DNA of 64,000 nt. Origin: Mangrovivirga cuniculi. Lineage in GTDB: Bacteria; Bacteroidota; Bacteroidia; Cytophagales; Cyclobacteriaceae. Made by a program: the position numbers and the translations under genes. Positions 8,177 through 16,398 of the stretch are shown one piece after another. Within the stretch, counting starts at the first letter, position 1. Each line of letters begins with the position of its first letter. Below the pieces are notes generated by a model, which was given only the letters and a program-made list of their open reading frames with translations, ran no database searches and was not told the origin of the DNA. Where the stretch lies: positions 3,412,001 to 3,476,000 of the forward strand of contig NZ_CP028923.1 of NCBI RefSeq assembly GCF_005166025.1, given 5' to 3'.

Positions 8177-8207
8177 TTGTACGGTTAAAATCTACTACAT
8201 ACATTTG
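8177..8207 (+). promoter_or_regulatory. Promoter of the SAM riboswitch / sulfur transcript
   Basis: TTG (8177-8179), a 20-base spacer, then TACATTTG (8200-8207), an exact TAnnTTTG. The transcript would start near 8213, about 20 bases before the riboswitch. Confidence 0.75.
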
Positions 8208-8231
8208 TATCAAATCAATTCTAAATAATTG

Positions 8232-8335
8232 ATTTATAAAGAAGAGTGGAGGGAACAGGCCCGGTGAAACTCTAGCAACCTATTAAACAAATTAAATAAG
8301 GTGCTAATTCCTGCCCGATGTTGGGAAATATAAAT
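8232..8335 (+). promoter_or_regulatory. SAM-I (S-box) riboswitch
   Basis: The conserved S-box core is present: AGAGTGGAGGGAACAGGCCC, then GGTGAAACTCTAGCAACC, AAGGTGCTAATTCCTGCCCG and GGGAAATATAAAT. P1 is closed by ATTTATA (8232-8238) and TATAAAT (8329-8335). S-adenosylmethionine binding to this RNA normally represses methionine or cysteine genes. Here P1 ends 10 bases before the start of the Cys-rich leader ORF, with metZ further downstream. No terminator directly follows P1, so control may act on translation of the leader ORF or through the later hairpin. Confidence 0.92.
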
Positions 8336-8344
8336 GCAATTAAA

Positions 8345-8464
8345 ATGAAAGCACTTACAAACATCTTCAGAGTTTCACAATCAAAGTCTACTAAAGACTT
8401 TAATTCTATTCTTGTTGCTTATCCTACTATTTGTTGTTACAGGGTAATGTGTTGCTGTTGCTGA
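8345..8464 (+). CDS. Cys-rich leader peptide (candidate cysteine attenuator)
   Basis: 39 codons from ATG at 8345; too short for standard gene calling. The C-terminus reads TICCYRVMCCCC then TGA: six Cys among the last ten residues. Located between the SAM riboswitch and the ferredoxin-metZ genes, it fits a leader peptide whose translation senses charged tRNA-Cys. The Cys-codon segment GTAATGTGTTG (8444-8454) can pair with CAACACTTAC (8480-8489) with one bulged base, and GATCTG at the stop (8463-8468) with CAGATC (8508-8513). The peptide's attenuator role is inferred from composition, place and pairings. Confidence 0.65.
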   Translation: MKALTNIFRVSQSKSTKDFNSILVAYPTICCYRVMCCCC

Positions 8465-8503
8465 TCTGACAACTTTTAACAACACTTACTGATTCAAAGC
8501 ATT

Positions 8504-8546
8504 GCAGCAGATCTATATTTCTACTGCGAGATTCAAATTATTTTTT
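8504..8546 (+). terminator. Weak hairpin, possible attenuator terminator
   Basis: GCAG (8504-8507) pairs with CTGC (8524-8527), with AGA/TCT inside; six T follow at 8541-8546 after a 13-base gap. The stem is weak, so its role as terminator is uncertain. Confidence 0.3.
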
Positions 8547-8567
8547 CAATTATTAACAACAAAATCG

Positions 8568-8918
8568 ATGGCAATTTATATAACCGAAGAATGTATTAAC
8601 TGCGGAGCTTGCGAGCCAGAATGCCCAAACACTGCTATTTACGAAGGTGGTGTACCCTGGACATGGGGCGGCGGAACCAGTCTTGATGAGGTTGAATTAG
8701 AAGACGGCACTTCTGTACCTGCAGATGAAGACCAGGAACCCGTTTCTGATGAATTCTATTATATCGTACCGGCAAAATGTACAGAATGCACCGGTTTTCA
8801 CGAAGAACCTCAATGCGCAGCTGTTTGCCCGGTAGATTGCTGTGTACCCGATCCTGATTATGAAGAAACACAGGAAGAATTAGAACAGAAAAAGGAATGG
8901 CTTCACCAGGAAGCATAA
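8568..8918 (+). CDS. Ferredoxin, 2[4Fe-4S] type
   Basis: 116 residues from the ATG at 8568; the upstream frame is leader RNA. First cluster motif CINCGACEPECP (residues 9-20), second CTECTGFHEEPQCAAVCP near residues 67-84, followed by an acidic tail. It is a low-potential electron carrier of the YfhL-like bacterial type. It stands 12 bases before metZ and within the sulfur transcript, so it probably supplies electrons to sulfite reductase or the APS/PAPS reductase; that partner assignment is an inference. Confidence 0.9.
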   Translation: MAIYITEECINCGACEPECPNTAIYEGGVPWTWGGGTSLDEVELEDGTSVPADEDQEPVSDEFYYIVPAKCTECTGFHEEPQCAAVCPVDCCVPDPDYEETQEELEQKKEWLHQEA

Positions 8919-8930
8919 ATAATATTTAAT

Positions 8931-10129
8931 ATGGCAGATTTTAAACATTTTGAAACAAAAGCAGTCAGGACCAGATATCCTCAAACGGAGTTTAACGAGC
9001 ATTCCAGTCCGCTTTTCCTGACTTCTTCATTTACATTTGATGACGCTGAGCATGCAAGAGCATTATTTCAGGATGAGGTGGAAGGAAATATTTATTCCCG
9101 GTTTAGCAACCCGAATGTATCCGAGTTTGTAGAAAAGCTATGTGCTCTTGAAGGCACTGAAGATGGCTTTGCCACTGCAACCGGAATGTCTGCCATGTTT
9201 ACAAGTATGGCTGCACTGCTGCGTGCCGGTGATCATGTTATCGCAAGCAGAGCAGTATTTGGCTCTACTCATCAGCTATTTACAAGGATATTTCCCCGAT
9301 GGAATGTGGAAATAACCTATGTTGACATTAATGCTCCGGCTGAAGAATGGGAAAAAGCTGTAAAACCAAACACAAAGCTTTTATTTGCAGAAACTCCATC
9401 TAATCCCGGTCTGGATATTATAGATCTTGAATGGCTGGGTGGTTTTGCCAAAGATCATGACCTGATTTTGAACATCGACAATTGTTTTGCAACCCCATAC
9501 CTTCAAAATCCGGCAAAATTTGGCGCCCATATTGTCACTCACTCTGCTACCAAATTTATTGACGGACAGGGAAGAGTACTCGGTGGAGCAATACTCGGTT
9601 CTCAGGAACTAATTGATGAAGTCAGGTTCTTTTCCAGACAAACCGGACCGGTAATATCTCCTTTTAACGCCTGGATTTTATCTAAAAGCCTGGAAACGCT
9701 GCCTGTCAGAATGGACAGACATTGCAGCAATGCACTGGAACTTGCAAATTATTTTCTCGACCACGAAGATGTGAATAAAGCAAAGTATCCTTTTCTTCCT
9801 TCCCATCCCCAGTTTGAAGTTGCAAAAAACAAATGAGGCATGGTGGCGGCTTAATAACCTTTGAAGTAAAAGGAGGTGTTGAAAGAGGTGCAGCATTTTT
9901 AAACAATCTTAAAATGTGTTCTCTATCTGCAAACCTGGGTGATACACGAACAATTGTAACTCACCCTGCCAGTACTACACATAGCAAACTTTCTGAGGAA
10001 GAAAGAAGTGCTGTAGGTATTACTCCCGGATTAGTAAGAGTATCAGTCGGCCTTGAAAATATAAATGATATCGTAGAAGACCTTGAGCAGGCTCTTCGGG
10101 CAAGCAGAAAAATCTCACAAACAGTATGA
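8931..10129 (+). CDS. metZ: O-succinyl/O-acetylhomoserine sulfhydrylase (Cys/Met PLP enzyme), interrupted by one missing base
   Basis: Gamma-family PLP enzyme that makes homocysteine from an activated homoserine and sulfide. Residues 1-301 carry the substrate loop (NIYSRFSNPN), the PLP-stacking region (FAETPSNPGLDIIDL) and the PLP Lys in THSATKFIDGQG. This frame ends at 9836. The remaining 98 residues (MRHGGGLITFEVKGGVERGA... VSVGLENINDIVEDLEQAL) continue in the next frame from 9833. The junction is a run of six A (9824-9829); seven would give VAKKQMRHGGG, the family's usual sequence. Whether succinyl or acetyl homoserine is used cannot be read. Controlled by the SAM riboswitch and first Cys leader upstream. 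Confidence 0.88.
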
Positions 10130-10212
10130 AAAACTATTTAGCCATACAGATGAATATTTGTTGTTGTCACAGGTACATGTACGCATGTATTAAGATACCC
10201 TATTGTCCGTAG
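10126..10212 (+). CDS. Cys-rich leader peptide of the sulfite reductase operon
   Basis: 28 codons from ATG at 10126, whose ATGA overlaps the metZ stop codon; an inner in-frame ATG at 10150 gives the 20-residue MNICCCHRYMYACIKIPYCP. Five Cys are present, three consecutive. An intrinsic terminator (10238-10279) follows 26 bases later and sulfite reductase after that, the classical layout of a transcription attenuator. GGTA, TACC and GGTA elements (near 10172, 10195, 10212) could form alternative pairs, but no antiterminator reaching the terminator stem was found. Regulatory role inferred. Confidence 0.6.
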   Translation: MKNYLAIQMNICCCHRYMYACIKIPYCP

Positions 10213-10237
10213 GTACACCCAATTTATATTCATTTGG

Positions 10238-10279
10238 AAAGCCCCCGCGGATAGTATATCAAATCCCGGGGGCTTTTTT
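10238..10279 (+). terminator. Strong intrinsic terminator between Cys leader and sulfite reductase (attenuator)
   Basis: AAAGCCCCCG (10238-10247) pairs perfectly with CGGGGGCTTT (10267-10276) across a 19-base loop, followed by a T-tract to 10279. It lies 25 bases before the next start codon, so it either ends the metZ transcript or serves as a conditional attenuator for the genes behind it. Confidence 0.85.
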
Positions 10280-10303
10280 ATTGACTTTTAACAAAACAAA
10301 ATC

Positions 10304-12454
10304 ATGTCCAGTTTATCAAAAAAAGATCTAATTAATCCTGAAGCTCAGGAAGATATAAAAGAATTAAAAACTAAGATCGACCTTTTTAAGGATGGGAAGA
10401 TCGATGAAGAACGCTTCAAAGCATTTCGTCTTGCCAGGGGAGTTTATGGCCAGCGGCAACAAGGTGTGCAGATGTTCAGGACTAAAATTCCTTATGGAAA
10501 ATTAACCACTGATCAGCTTTCTGTACTGGCAGATCTTTCTGATCAATTCAGCACAGGAAACCTCCACCTGACAACAAGACAAAACATTCAGTTACATTAT
10601 GTAAATCTTGATGACTCACCTCAACTCTGGGAAGAACTGGAAGCTGCAGGAATTACCGGAAGAGAAGCTTGTGGAAACACATTAAGAAATATTACTGCCT
10701 CACCAGCTGCAGGGATCGATCCACAAGAACCATTTGATGTAAGCCCTTATGTACAGGCTGTATTCGAATATTTCCTCAGATATCCGGTAAATCAGGAAAT
10801 GGGTAGAAAAATAAAGATCGCATTTTCATCAAGTGATAAAGATGATGCGTATGGTTTTATCCATGATTTTGGATTTATACCTAAAACTAAATTGATCGAT
10901 GGTAAAGAAGTCAGGGGTTTTCGTGTGCTTATCGGTGGTGGTCTGGGGGCTCAGCCATTTACCGCACAAGAAGCTTTTGATTTTCTTCCATCTGATCAGC
11001 TTATTCCATTTATCGAATCCGGGCTGCGGGTCTTTGACCGGTATGGTGAAAGAGAAAAGCGATTTAAAGCCCGCATGAAGTACCTAATCGAACCTAAACG
11101 TGGACTTGGACTGGAGGCTTTTCTTGAACTGGCAGAGAAAGAACGTACTGCCCTGCCCTTCCCGGTTTACTCAATCAATCCTGAGCAGCAGGACATTCCT
11201 GAGCTACCAAAGTTTAACCGGGAAAAATTATCGCGAGAATTTGACAGGATAAAATTTGAAAAGTGGAGAGCAATAAATGTTTTTGAGCAAAAACAAAAAG
11301 GCTTCTATGCAGCACAGGTTAAAGTTGCAAAAGGAGACATCCATTCTGATACAGCACGGAAGCTTTCGTCAATTGTAAAGAAATATGCTGCTAATGATAT
11401 CCGGATCACTATAAATCAGGGACTGCTACTTAAGTTCATTCCGTCATTGCATCTACCTCATTTATTTGCTGAATTAGATGAATTAGGACTAGCCGAACCA
11501 GGTTTTGACAGCTTTGCGGACATCACTTCCTGCCCAGGAACTGACACCTGTAATCTTGCTGTGACTAACAGTACCGGGTTAACTGTTGAACTTGAAAAAC
11601 TTATTTCAAAAGATTACCCGGAGCTCGTTGGTGATAAAAACCTTCATATCAAGATTAGTGGTTGCATGAATAGTTGCGGCCAACATATGATTGCAGACAT
11701 TGGCTTTCATGGTAGTTCGATCAGAAATGGTGATAAGGTTTTACCGGCTATGCAAATTGTACTGGGTGGCGGACTGGATGAAAATGGAAACGGACTGATC
11801 GCAGAGAAAGTCATTAAACTACCTACTAAGCGAATTCCAAGAGCATTAAAAACAATTATTGATGACTTCCAGGCTTTCAAAAGCGGTGGGAATGAAAAGT
11901 TTCACAGGTATTTCAAACAGCAAGGGAAACGATACTTTTATGATATCCTCAAACCATTAGCTGACACAAGCGCCATTCTGCCCGAAGAATATCTTGATTG
12001 GGGAGCAGACAGTGAGTTTATTCCTGAGATCGGAACGGGAGAATGCGCTGGAGTAAGTCTCGATGTCATTGGAACGATCATAAAAGATGCCGGAGAAAAG
12101 TTAGAGAAATCTAACAAAGAGCTCTATCAAGGGAGGTATGCGCACTCAATATACTTTGCTTACAGCAGCATGATTATTGCAGCCAAGGCAGTATTACTTT
12201 CACTGGACATATCATGCAATACACATGCAGGCATTATTAATGACTTCCAGAAGCATGTGGTTGACGAAAATAAAATAGCCTGGACCGATTTTAAAACCAG
12301 TGTTCTGGAAATAAACAAAAACAATCCTACAGTAGATTTTGCTACAAAATATAATTCTGAAGCTTCAGAGTTCTTTAAAAAGATCAATGATTTCAGAGCT
12401 AATCAAATATCAAACTTTGACAAGGTAGTTGTCAGTGAACATTATAAAGCATGA
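10304..12454 (+). CDS. Nitrite/sulfite reductase (siroheme, 4Fe-4S) with C-terminal HEPN-like helical extension
   Basis: 716 residues. Residues 1-540 are the duplicated hemoprotein fold: parachute motif GVYGQRQQGVQMFR, siroheme-binding STGNLHLTTRQNIQL, cluster ligands TSCPGTDTC (C-X5-C) and SGCMNSCGQH (C-X3-C). The context (siroheme methylase, PAPS/APS reductase, metZ, Cys leader) supports sulfite rather than nitrite as substrate, giving sulfide for cysteine and homocysteine. Residues about 580-716 form an extra all-helical domain (RYAHSIYFAYSSMIIAAKAVLL, SEASEFFKKINDF) resembling HEPN/four-helix domains; its job is unknown. The stop overlaps the next gene's ATG by 4 bases. Confidence 0.9.
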   Translation: MSSLSKKDLINPEAQEDIKELKTKIDLFKDGKIDEERFKAFRLARGVYGQRQQGVQMFRTKIPYGKLTTDQLSVLADLSDQFSTGNLHLTTRQNIQLHYVNLDDSPQLWEELEAAGITGREACGNTLRNITASPAAGIDPQEPFDVSPYVQAVFEYFLRYPVNQEMGRKIKIAFSSSDKDDAYGFIHDFGFIPKTKLIDGKEVRGFRVLIGGGLGAQPFTAQEAFDFLPSDQLIPFIESGLRVFDRYGEREKRFKARMKYLIEPKRGLGLEAFLELAEKERTALPFPVYSINPEQQDIPELPKFNREKLSREFDRIKFEKWRAINVFEQKQKGFYAAQVKVAKGDIHSDTARKLSSIVKKYAANDIRITINQGLLLKFIPSLHLPHLFAELDELGLAEPGFDSFADITSCPGTDTCNLAVTNSTGLTVELEKLISKDYPELVGDKNLHIKISGCMNSCGQHMIADIGFHGSSIRNGDKVLPAMQIVLGGGLDENGNGLIAEKVIKLPTKRIPRALKTIIDDFQAFKSGGNEKFHRYFKQQGKRYFYDILKPLADTSAILPEEYLDWGADSEFIPEIGTGECAGVSLDVIGTIIKDAGEKLEKSNKELYQGRYAHSIYFAYSSMIIAAKAVLLSLDISCNTHAGIINDFQKHVVDENKIAWTDFKTSVLEINKNNPTVDFATKYNSEASEFFKKINDFRANQISNFDKVVVSEHYKA

Positions 12455-13203
12455 GAACAAAATTGACATTAGTTGGTGCAGGTCCGGGAGATCCGGATCT
12501 GATCACCTTAAAAGGTATAAAGGCTATTCAAGCTGCAGATGTAATTTTATATGATGCCCTGGTCTCACAGGAATTACTGGAGTATAACAAAAATGCTCTG
12601 AAAGTTTTTGTAGGAAAAAGAGCAGGTAAGCACAGTAAAAAACAGTCTGAAATAAACGACATGATCATATATTATGCGTTCAAACATGGGCATGTGGTTC
12701 GATTAAAAGGAGGAGATCCGTTTGTATTTGCCCATGGGAAAGAAGAATTAGATTACGCTGAGACTTTTGGTATTGAAACAGCAGTAGTGCCGGGAATTTC
12801 AAGTTTTCAGTTACCAGGACTTTATTCCTATCCATTAACTCACCGAGGGATTAGTCAGAGTTTCACAGTGGTGACAGCCACTGGTTCTAACGGAAAAATT
12901 TCAGAAGACCTGCAAAATTTGATCACTTCAAAATCGACCCTGGTAATACTTATGGGAATGAGAAAGCTTTCGGGTATTATGCAACTATTTAAAAATGCAG
13001 GGAGAGAAAATCTTCCGGTTGCTGTAATTATCAACGGAAGCCTTCCCGATGCACAGATCATTAGTGGAAGAGTGAGTGATATCGAAGAAAAGCTAAATGC
13101 AGAACCCACTTTGAATAGTCCCGGAATTATTGTAGCCGGAGAAAGTCTTTCAACCCATACAGATTATCAAAGAGTACTTAAATCATGGTTAAAAACAGCA
13201 TAG
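12451..13203 (+). CDS. cobA: Uroporphyrinogen-III C-methyltransferase
   Basis: 250 residues. SAM-dependent methylation of uroporphyrinogen III to precorrin-2, the first step to siroheme, the cofactor of the reductase encoded just upstream. Motifs: LVGAGPGDPDLITLKG at residues 6-21, VVRLKGGDPFVFAHGKEE near 80-97, VVPGISSFQLPGLYSYPLTHRG near 110-131. It is the simple SUMT form without the CysG dehydrogenase/ferrochelatase domain. Overlaps its neighbours on both sides (4 bases, 19 bases), so it is translationally coupled within the sulfur operon. Confidence 0.93.
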   Translation: MRTKLTLVGAGPGDPDLITLKGIKAIQAADVILYDALVSQELLEYNKNALKVFVGKRAGKHSKKQSEINDMIIYYAFKHGHVVRLKGGDPFVFAHGKEELDYAETFGIETAVVPGISSFQLPGLYSYPLTHRGISQSFTVVTATGSNGKISEDLQNLITSKSTLVILMGMRKLSGIMQLFKNAGRENLPVAVIINGSLPDAQIISGRVSDIEEKLNAEPTLNSPGIIVAGESLSTHTDYQRVLKSWLKTA

Positions 13204-13895
13204 CTAATAATTTTAATCCGGAAGCATACCCTGATCGCCAGGATTATCTCGATTACCTGCACAGGAAATACAATGACTTTCAGCCAGAAGACCGTCTGAA
13301 AGAATTTTTTAATCTTTTTGAAGAGAAAGACATTCTTTTAACAACGTCCTTTGGAAGTAGTTCGATTGTTCTTCTATCGATGGTAAGTAAAATAAAACCT
13401 GCGCTGCCAGTATATTTTATTGATACGGGCTATCATTTTGAAGAGACTTACGAATACAAAGAACTGATTAAAGATCAATTGGGTCTAAACCTGATAGAAA
13501 TTCATCCGGAAGAAACGAAACATCAATTTACCAGGAAAAATAAAACCTGGATAGCTAATCATGACTTGTGTTGTATGGTAAATAAGGTGGATCCCCTGGA
13601 AAAAATAAAACGGAATCACAAAGTTTGGATCAGCGGTCTGATGGCTCATCAGAATGCTAACAGGTCGGGACTCAGAATTTTTGAAAAATCAAAAGGTATC
13701 CTGAAGTTTCATCCATTGCTGGATATGACACGGGAAGATATTTCGCTGTATAAATTCATTTATCAGCTTCCAGAAAACAGATTAATTCACAAAGGATATT
13801 CTTCGATCGGATGTATCCATTGTACTAAGAAAGGTAATGGAAGAGAAGGGAGATGGGCTGGTACTGATAAGACTGAATGTGGAATCCACATATAA
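13185..13895 (+). CDS. cysH: Phosphoadenylyl/adenylyl-sulfate reductase, iron-sulfur type
   Basis: 236 residues. PP-loop fold: TTSFGSSSIVLLSMV (residues 53-67) and the nucleotide-binding FIDTGYHFEETY near 79. Cluster cysteines C129-C130 (DLCCMVNKVDPL) and C210-x2-C213 (GCIHC) indicate the 4Fe-4S form that generally prefers adenylyl sulfate; the catalytic Cys is C232 in KTECGIH. It produces sulfite for the reductase encoded two genes upstream. No ATP sulfurylase gene (cysDN or sat) is in the window. Last gene of the operon, followed by a strong terminator. Confidence 0.92.
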   Translation: MVKNSIANNFNPEAYPDRQDYLDYLHRKYNDFQPEDRLKEFFNLFEEKDILLTTSFGSSSIVLLSMVSKIKPALPVYFIDTGYHFEETYEYKELIKDQLGLNLIEIHPEETKHQFTRKNKTWIANHDLCCMVNKVDPLEKIKRNHKVWISGLMAHQNANRSGLRIFEKSKGILKFHPLLDMTREDISLYKFIYQLPENRLIHKGYSSIGCIHCTKKGNGREGRWAGTDKTECGIHI

Positions 13896-13930
13896 AGATA
13901 CTGATTGAGTAAAAGGTTTTTTCCTTTTGG

Positions 13931-13953
13931 CCGGGTATAATCCCGGTTTTTTT
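13931..13953 (+). terminator. Terminator of the sulfur operon
   Basis: CCGGG (13931-13935), loop TATAAT, CCCGG (13942-13946), then seven T (13947-13953). Confidence 0.9.
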
Positions 13954-14079
13954 ATACCCATAAAGCTAAATGATTAATAATCAGATAATTTTGAATTAAC
14001 TTTTTACTAATATCACTTGACTTTATTCATCGTAATAACGATATTAATAAAAGACGATTAGTGCATAATTAATGTTTTT

Positions 14080-14121
14080 GGTTGAAAGACCGCCGCCTTC
14101 CCAGGGCGGCGTTTTTCAACC
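14080..14121. terminator. Long hairpin at the 3' end of thrC
   Basis: Outer arms GGTTGAAA (14080-14087) and TTTCAACC (14114-14121), inner GC stem CGCCGCC (14091-14097) and GGCGGCG (14105-14111). T-tract at 14112-14116 on the plus strand. It touches the thrC stop codon region and probably ends the minus-strand thr operon and any readthrough from the sulfur operon. Confidence 0.7.
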
Positions 14122-15440
14122 TATTTTATTTTTACCCCTGACTTCTCAAGCAAATAATCTTTAAATTCAGAATATGCTTTCCCCATCGGGATCTTTAAAA
14201 TTTCTTTATCATACAGATCACTGATTTCTTCCGGTATTTTGAGTTTTTCACCAATTGATTTCTCAACGTGCTCGGCAAACTTTATGGGGTGAGCAGTTTC
14301 GAGCAATATTCCGGTTGTATTTGTTCTTCCATTTAAATAAGAAGACAAAGCTTTATATCCTACCGCACCATGTGGATCCAAAATGTATCCATACTTTTGA
14401 TGAACATGGGAAATGGCATCGAGCGTTTCTTCATCTGTATAGTAATAGCCTTTTATTATTTGCCTGGTCAGCTGCCAGTTTTTATTAAATATAGCCATCA
14501 ACCTTTCAAAATTAGATGGATTCCCCACATCCATAGCATTAGACACAGTCTGAATAGACGGCCTTGGAAGAAATTCCCCCTGATCGAGATAATCAGGAAC
14601 TACCTTATTAACATTTGTGGCTGCAATAAAATTATCAATCGGAAGTCCCATCATCCTGGCAAATAATCCGCCGGTAATATTTCCGAAATTTCCGCTTGGA
14701 ACAGCAAATACAATTTTATTTTTGTCAGACTTCAACCTTGACCAGGCATAAAAATAATAAACAGACTGAGGTAAAAGCCTTGCTACATTGATTGAATTCG
14801 CTGATGACAAATTTATTTTTTTATTTAACTCCTCATCGAGAAAAGCCTTTTTGACCAGCTTCTGACAATCATCAAAAGTTCCATCTACTTCGATAGCTGT
14901 TATATTTTCTCCCAGGGTGGTTAATTGCCTTTCCTGCAATTCACTGACTTTTCCTTTCGGATATAAAATAGTTACTTTAACTCCATTAGTTTTATAGAAA
15001 CCTGCCGCTACTGCACCACCTGTATCTCCAGATGTAGCCGCTAAAATATTTACTTCTGTATCATTTTCAGAAGCAAAAAATCCCATACAGCCAGCCATAA
15101 ACCTGGCTCCGAAATCCTTAAAGGCTAACGTAGGACCATGATAAAGTTCCATTGAATAAAAGCTGGGCTTTACTTCTGTTAATGGAACTTTGAAATTAAA
15201 TGCATTTTCACAAATATCTCTCAAGACATTTTCCGGAATATCCTCTTTCACAAAAGGGTAAATAACTTCTGTAGCGATCTGGTCAATTGACTTTTCGGAA
15301 AGGCTTTCAAAAAAATCACTATCATATTTTGGAAAGGTCTCTGGCATAAAAAGACCATTATCGTCAGGGAGACCCTTTATTACCACTTCTTTAAATGAAA
15401 ATGGCCTATTCTTATTTTTTGTACTAAAATATTTCATCAT
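14121..15440 (-). CDS. thrC: Threonine synthase
   Basis: 439 residues, full length. PLP enzyme that converts O-phosphohomoserine to threonine. The PLP lysine is in LYHGPTLAFKDFGARFM (about residue 110), and the phosphate-binding glycine loop is ATSGDTGGAVAAGF. A family-typical N-terminus (YFSTKNKNRPFSFKEVVIKG) supports the start. It is the last gene of thrA-thrB-thrC, two bases after thrB, and ends at a hairpin terminator. Confidence 0.95.
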   Translation of the reverse strand: MMKYFSTKNKNRPFSFKEVVIKGLPDDNGLFMPETFPKYDSDFFESLSEKSIDQIATEVIYPFVKEDIPENVLRDICENAFNFKVPLTEVKPSFYSMELYHGPTLAFKDFGARFMAGCMGFFASENDTEVNILAATSGDTGGAVAAGFYKTNGVKVTILYPKGKVSELQERQLTTLGENITAIEVDGTFDDCQKLVKKAFLDEELNKKINLSSANSINVARLLPQSVYYFYAWSRLKSDKNKIVFAVPSGNFGNITGGLFARMMGLPIDNFIAATNVNKVVPDYLDQGEFLPRPSIQTVSNAMDVGNPSNFERLMAIFNKNWQLTRQIIKGYYYTDEETLDAISHVHQKYGYILDPHGAVGYKALSSYLNGRTNTTGILLETAHPIKFAEHVEKSIGEKLKIPEEISDLYDKEILKIPMGKAYSEFKDYLLEKSGVKIK

Positions 15441-15442
15441 TC

Positions 15443-16396
15443 TTACTCTTTAACTACAGGTCCGTCCTGATTAACCTGTGAAACATATATTTTTCCGGAA
15501 ATCCCAACATGATCCAGCACTTCATTGAGAGGTTTAACAAGTTTTTCAGCACTTTCTTTGCCTTCACATAAAGCGAACATTGAAGGTCCACTACCGGAAA
15601 TTCCATACCCAAGGGCTCCGTTTTCCATTGCGGTATACTTCATTTTATCATAAACAGGAATTAAAATTTTTCTTATCGGTTCAACTAATACATCCTGAAG
15701 AGAACGACTTAATAATTGATAATCATCAGAATAAAGGGCACTAATCAACCCTGCCACATTACCCGTTTGAATAACTGCATCCTGAAGTGATACCTTTTGC
15801 TTTAATATTTCTCTTGCGCTTTGTGTTCTCACTTCAACATCCGGGTTTATTAAAACACAATACAGTTTTTCGGGCACCGGCAACCTTACAACATCCAATG
15901 GCTGGTAACTTCTTATCAGTGTAAATCCACCATAAAGAGCAGGAGCAACATTATCAGCATGTGCCGTACCACAAGCCTTCCTTTCTCCTTCCATAGCAAT
16001 TTTCAACTGATCAATTAATGGCATTCCGGTATTAAATAATGCTTCACAGGCAGCTACAGCAGCAACTGCACTCGCAGCACTTGACCCCATCCCACTTCCC
16101 AAAGGCATTTGTTTTTCTATATTGATATCGACACTATCAGATATACACGCCTTTTCTAAATAAAGTCTTACAGCAACTCCTGCTGTATTTTCATCAACTT
16201 CTTTTGGGAGCCTCCCTCCGTCTCCTGATATGCCGGATATTTGTATGTTACCTTTTCCATCCCGGGTTCTTTGAAGTGTTACTTCATCTCCCGGACTGGA
16301 TAATGCAAATCCAAGTATATCGAATCCACAGCTAACATTAGCCACAGTGGCCGGTGCAAAAACCTTTATTCTATTTTTCACTTCTATATCAGACAT
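15443..16396 (-). CDS. thrB: Homoserine kinase (GHMP family)
   Basis: 317 residues. ATP-dependent phosphorylation of homoserine. GHMP motif 1 ATVANVSCGFDILGFAL (residues 16-32), glycine-rich motif 2 MPLGSGMGSSAASAVAA (near 96-112), motif 3 GYGISGSGPSMFALCEG (about 263-279). Placed 2 bases after thrA and 2 before thrC. Confidence 0.95.
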   Translation of the reverse strand: MSDIEVKNRIKVFAPATVANVSCGFDILGFALSSPGDEVTLQRTRDGKGNIQISGISGDGGRLPKEVDENTAGVAVRLYLEKACISDSVDINIEKQMPLGSGMGSSAASAVAAVAACEALFNTGMPLIDQLKIAMEGERKACGTAHADNVAPALYGGFTLIRSYQPLDVVRLPVPEKLYCVLINPDVEVRTQSAREILKQKVSLQDAVIQTGNVAGLISALYSDDYQLLSRSLQDVLVEPIRKILIPVYDKMKYTAMENGALGYGISGSGPSMFALCEGKESAEKLVKPLNEVLDHVGISGKIYVSQVNQDGPVVKE

Positions 16397-16398
16397 GA

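Noticed and set aside
13954-14040. Half-site TTTACTAATAT in the cysH-thrC gap as another repressor operator
   Set aside because: Only one arm is present; the 5-base-spaced TTAGT partner is missing.
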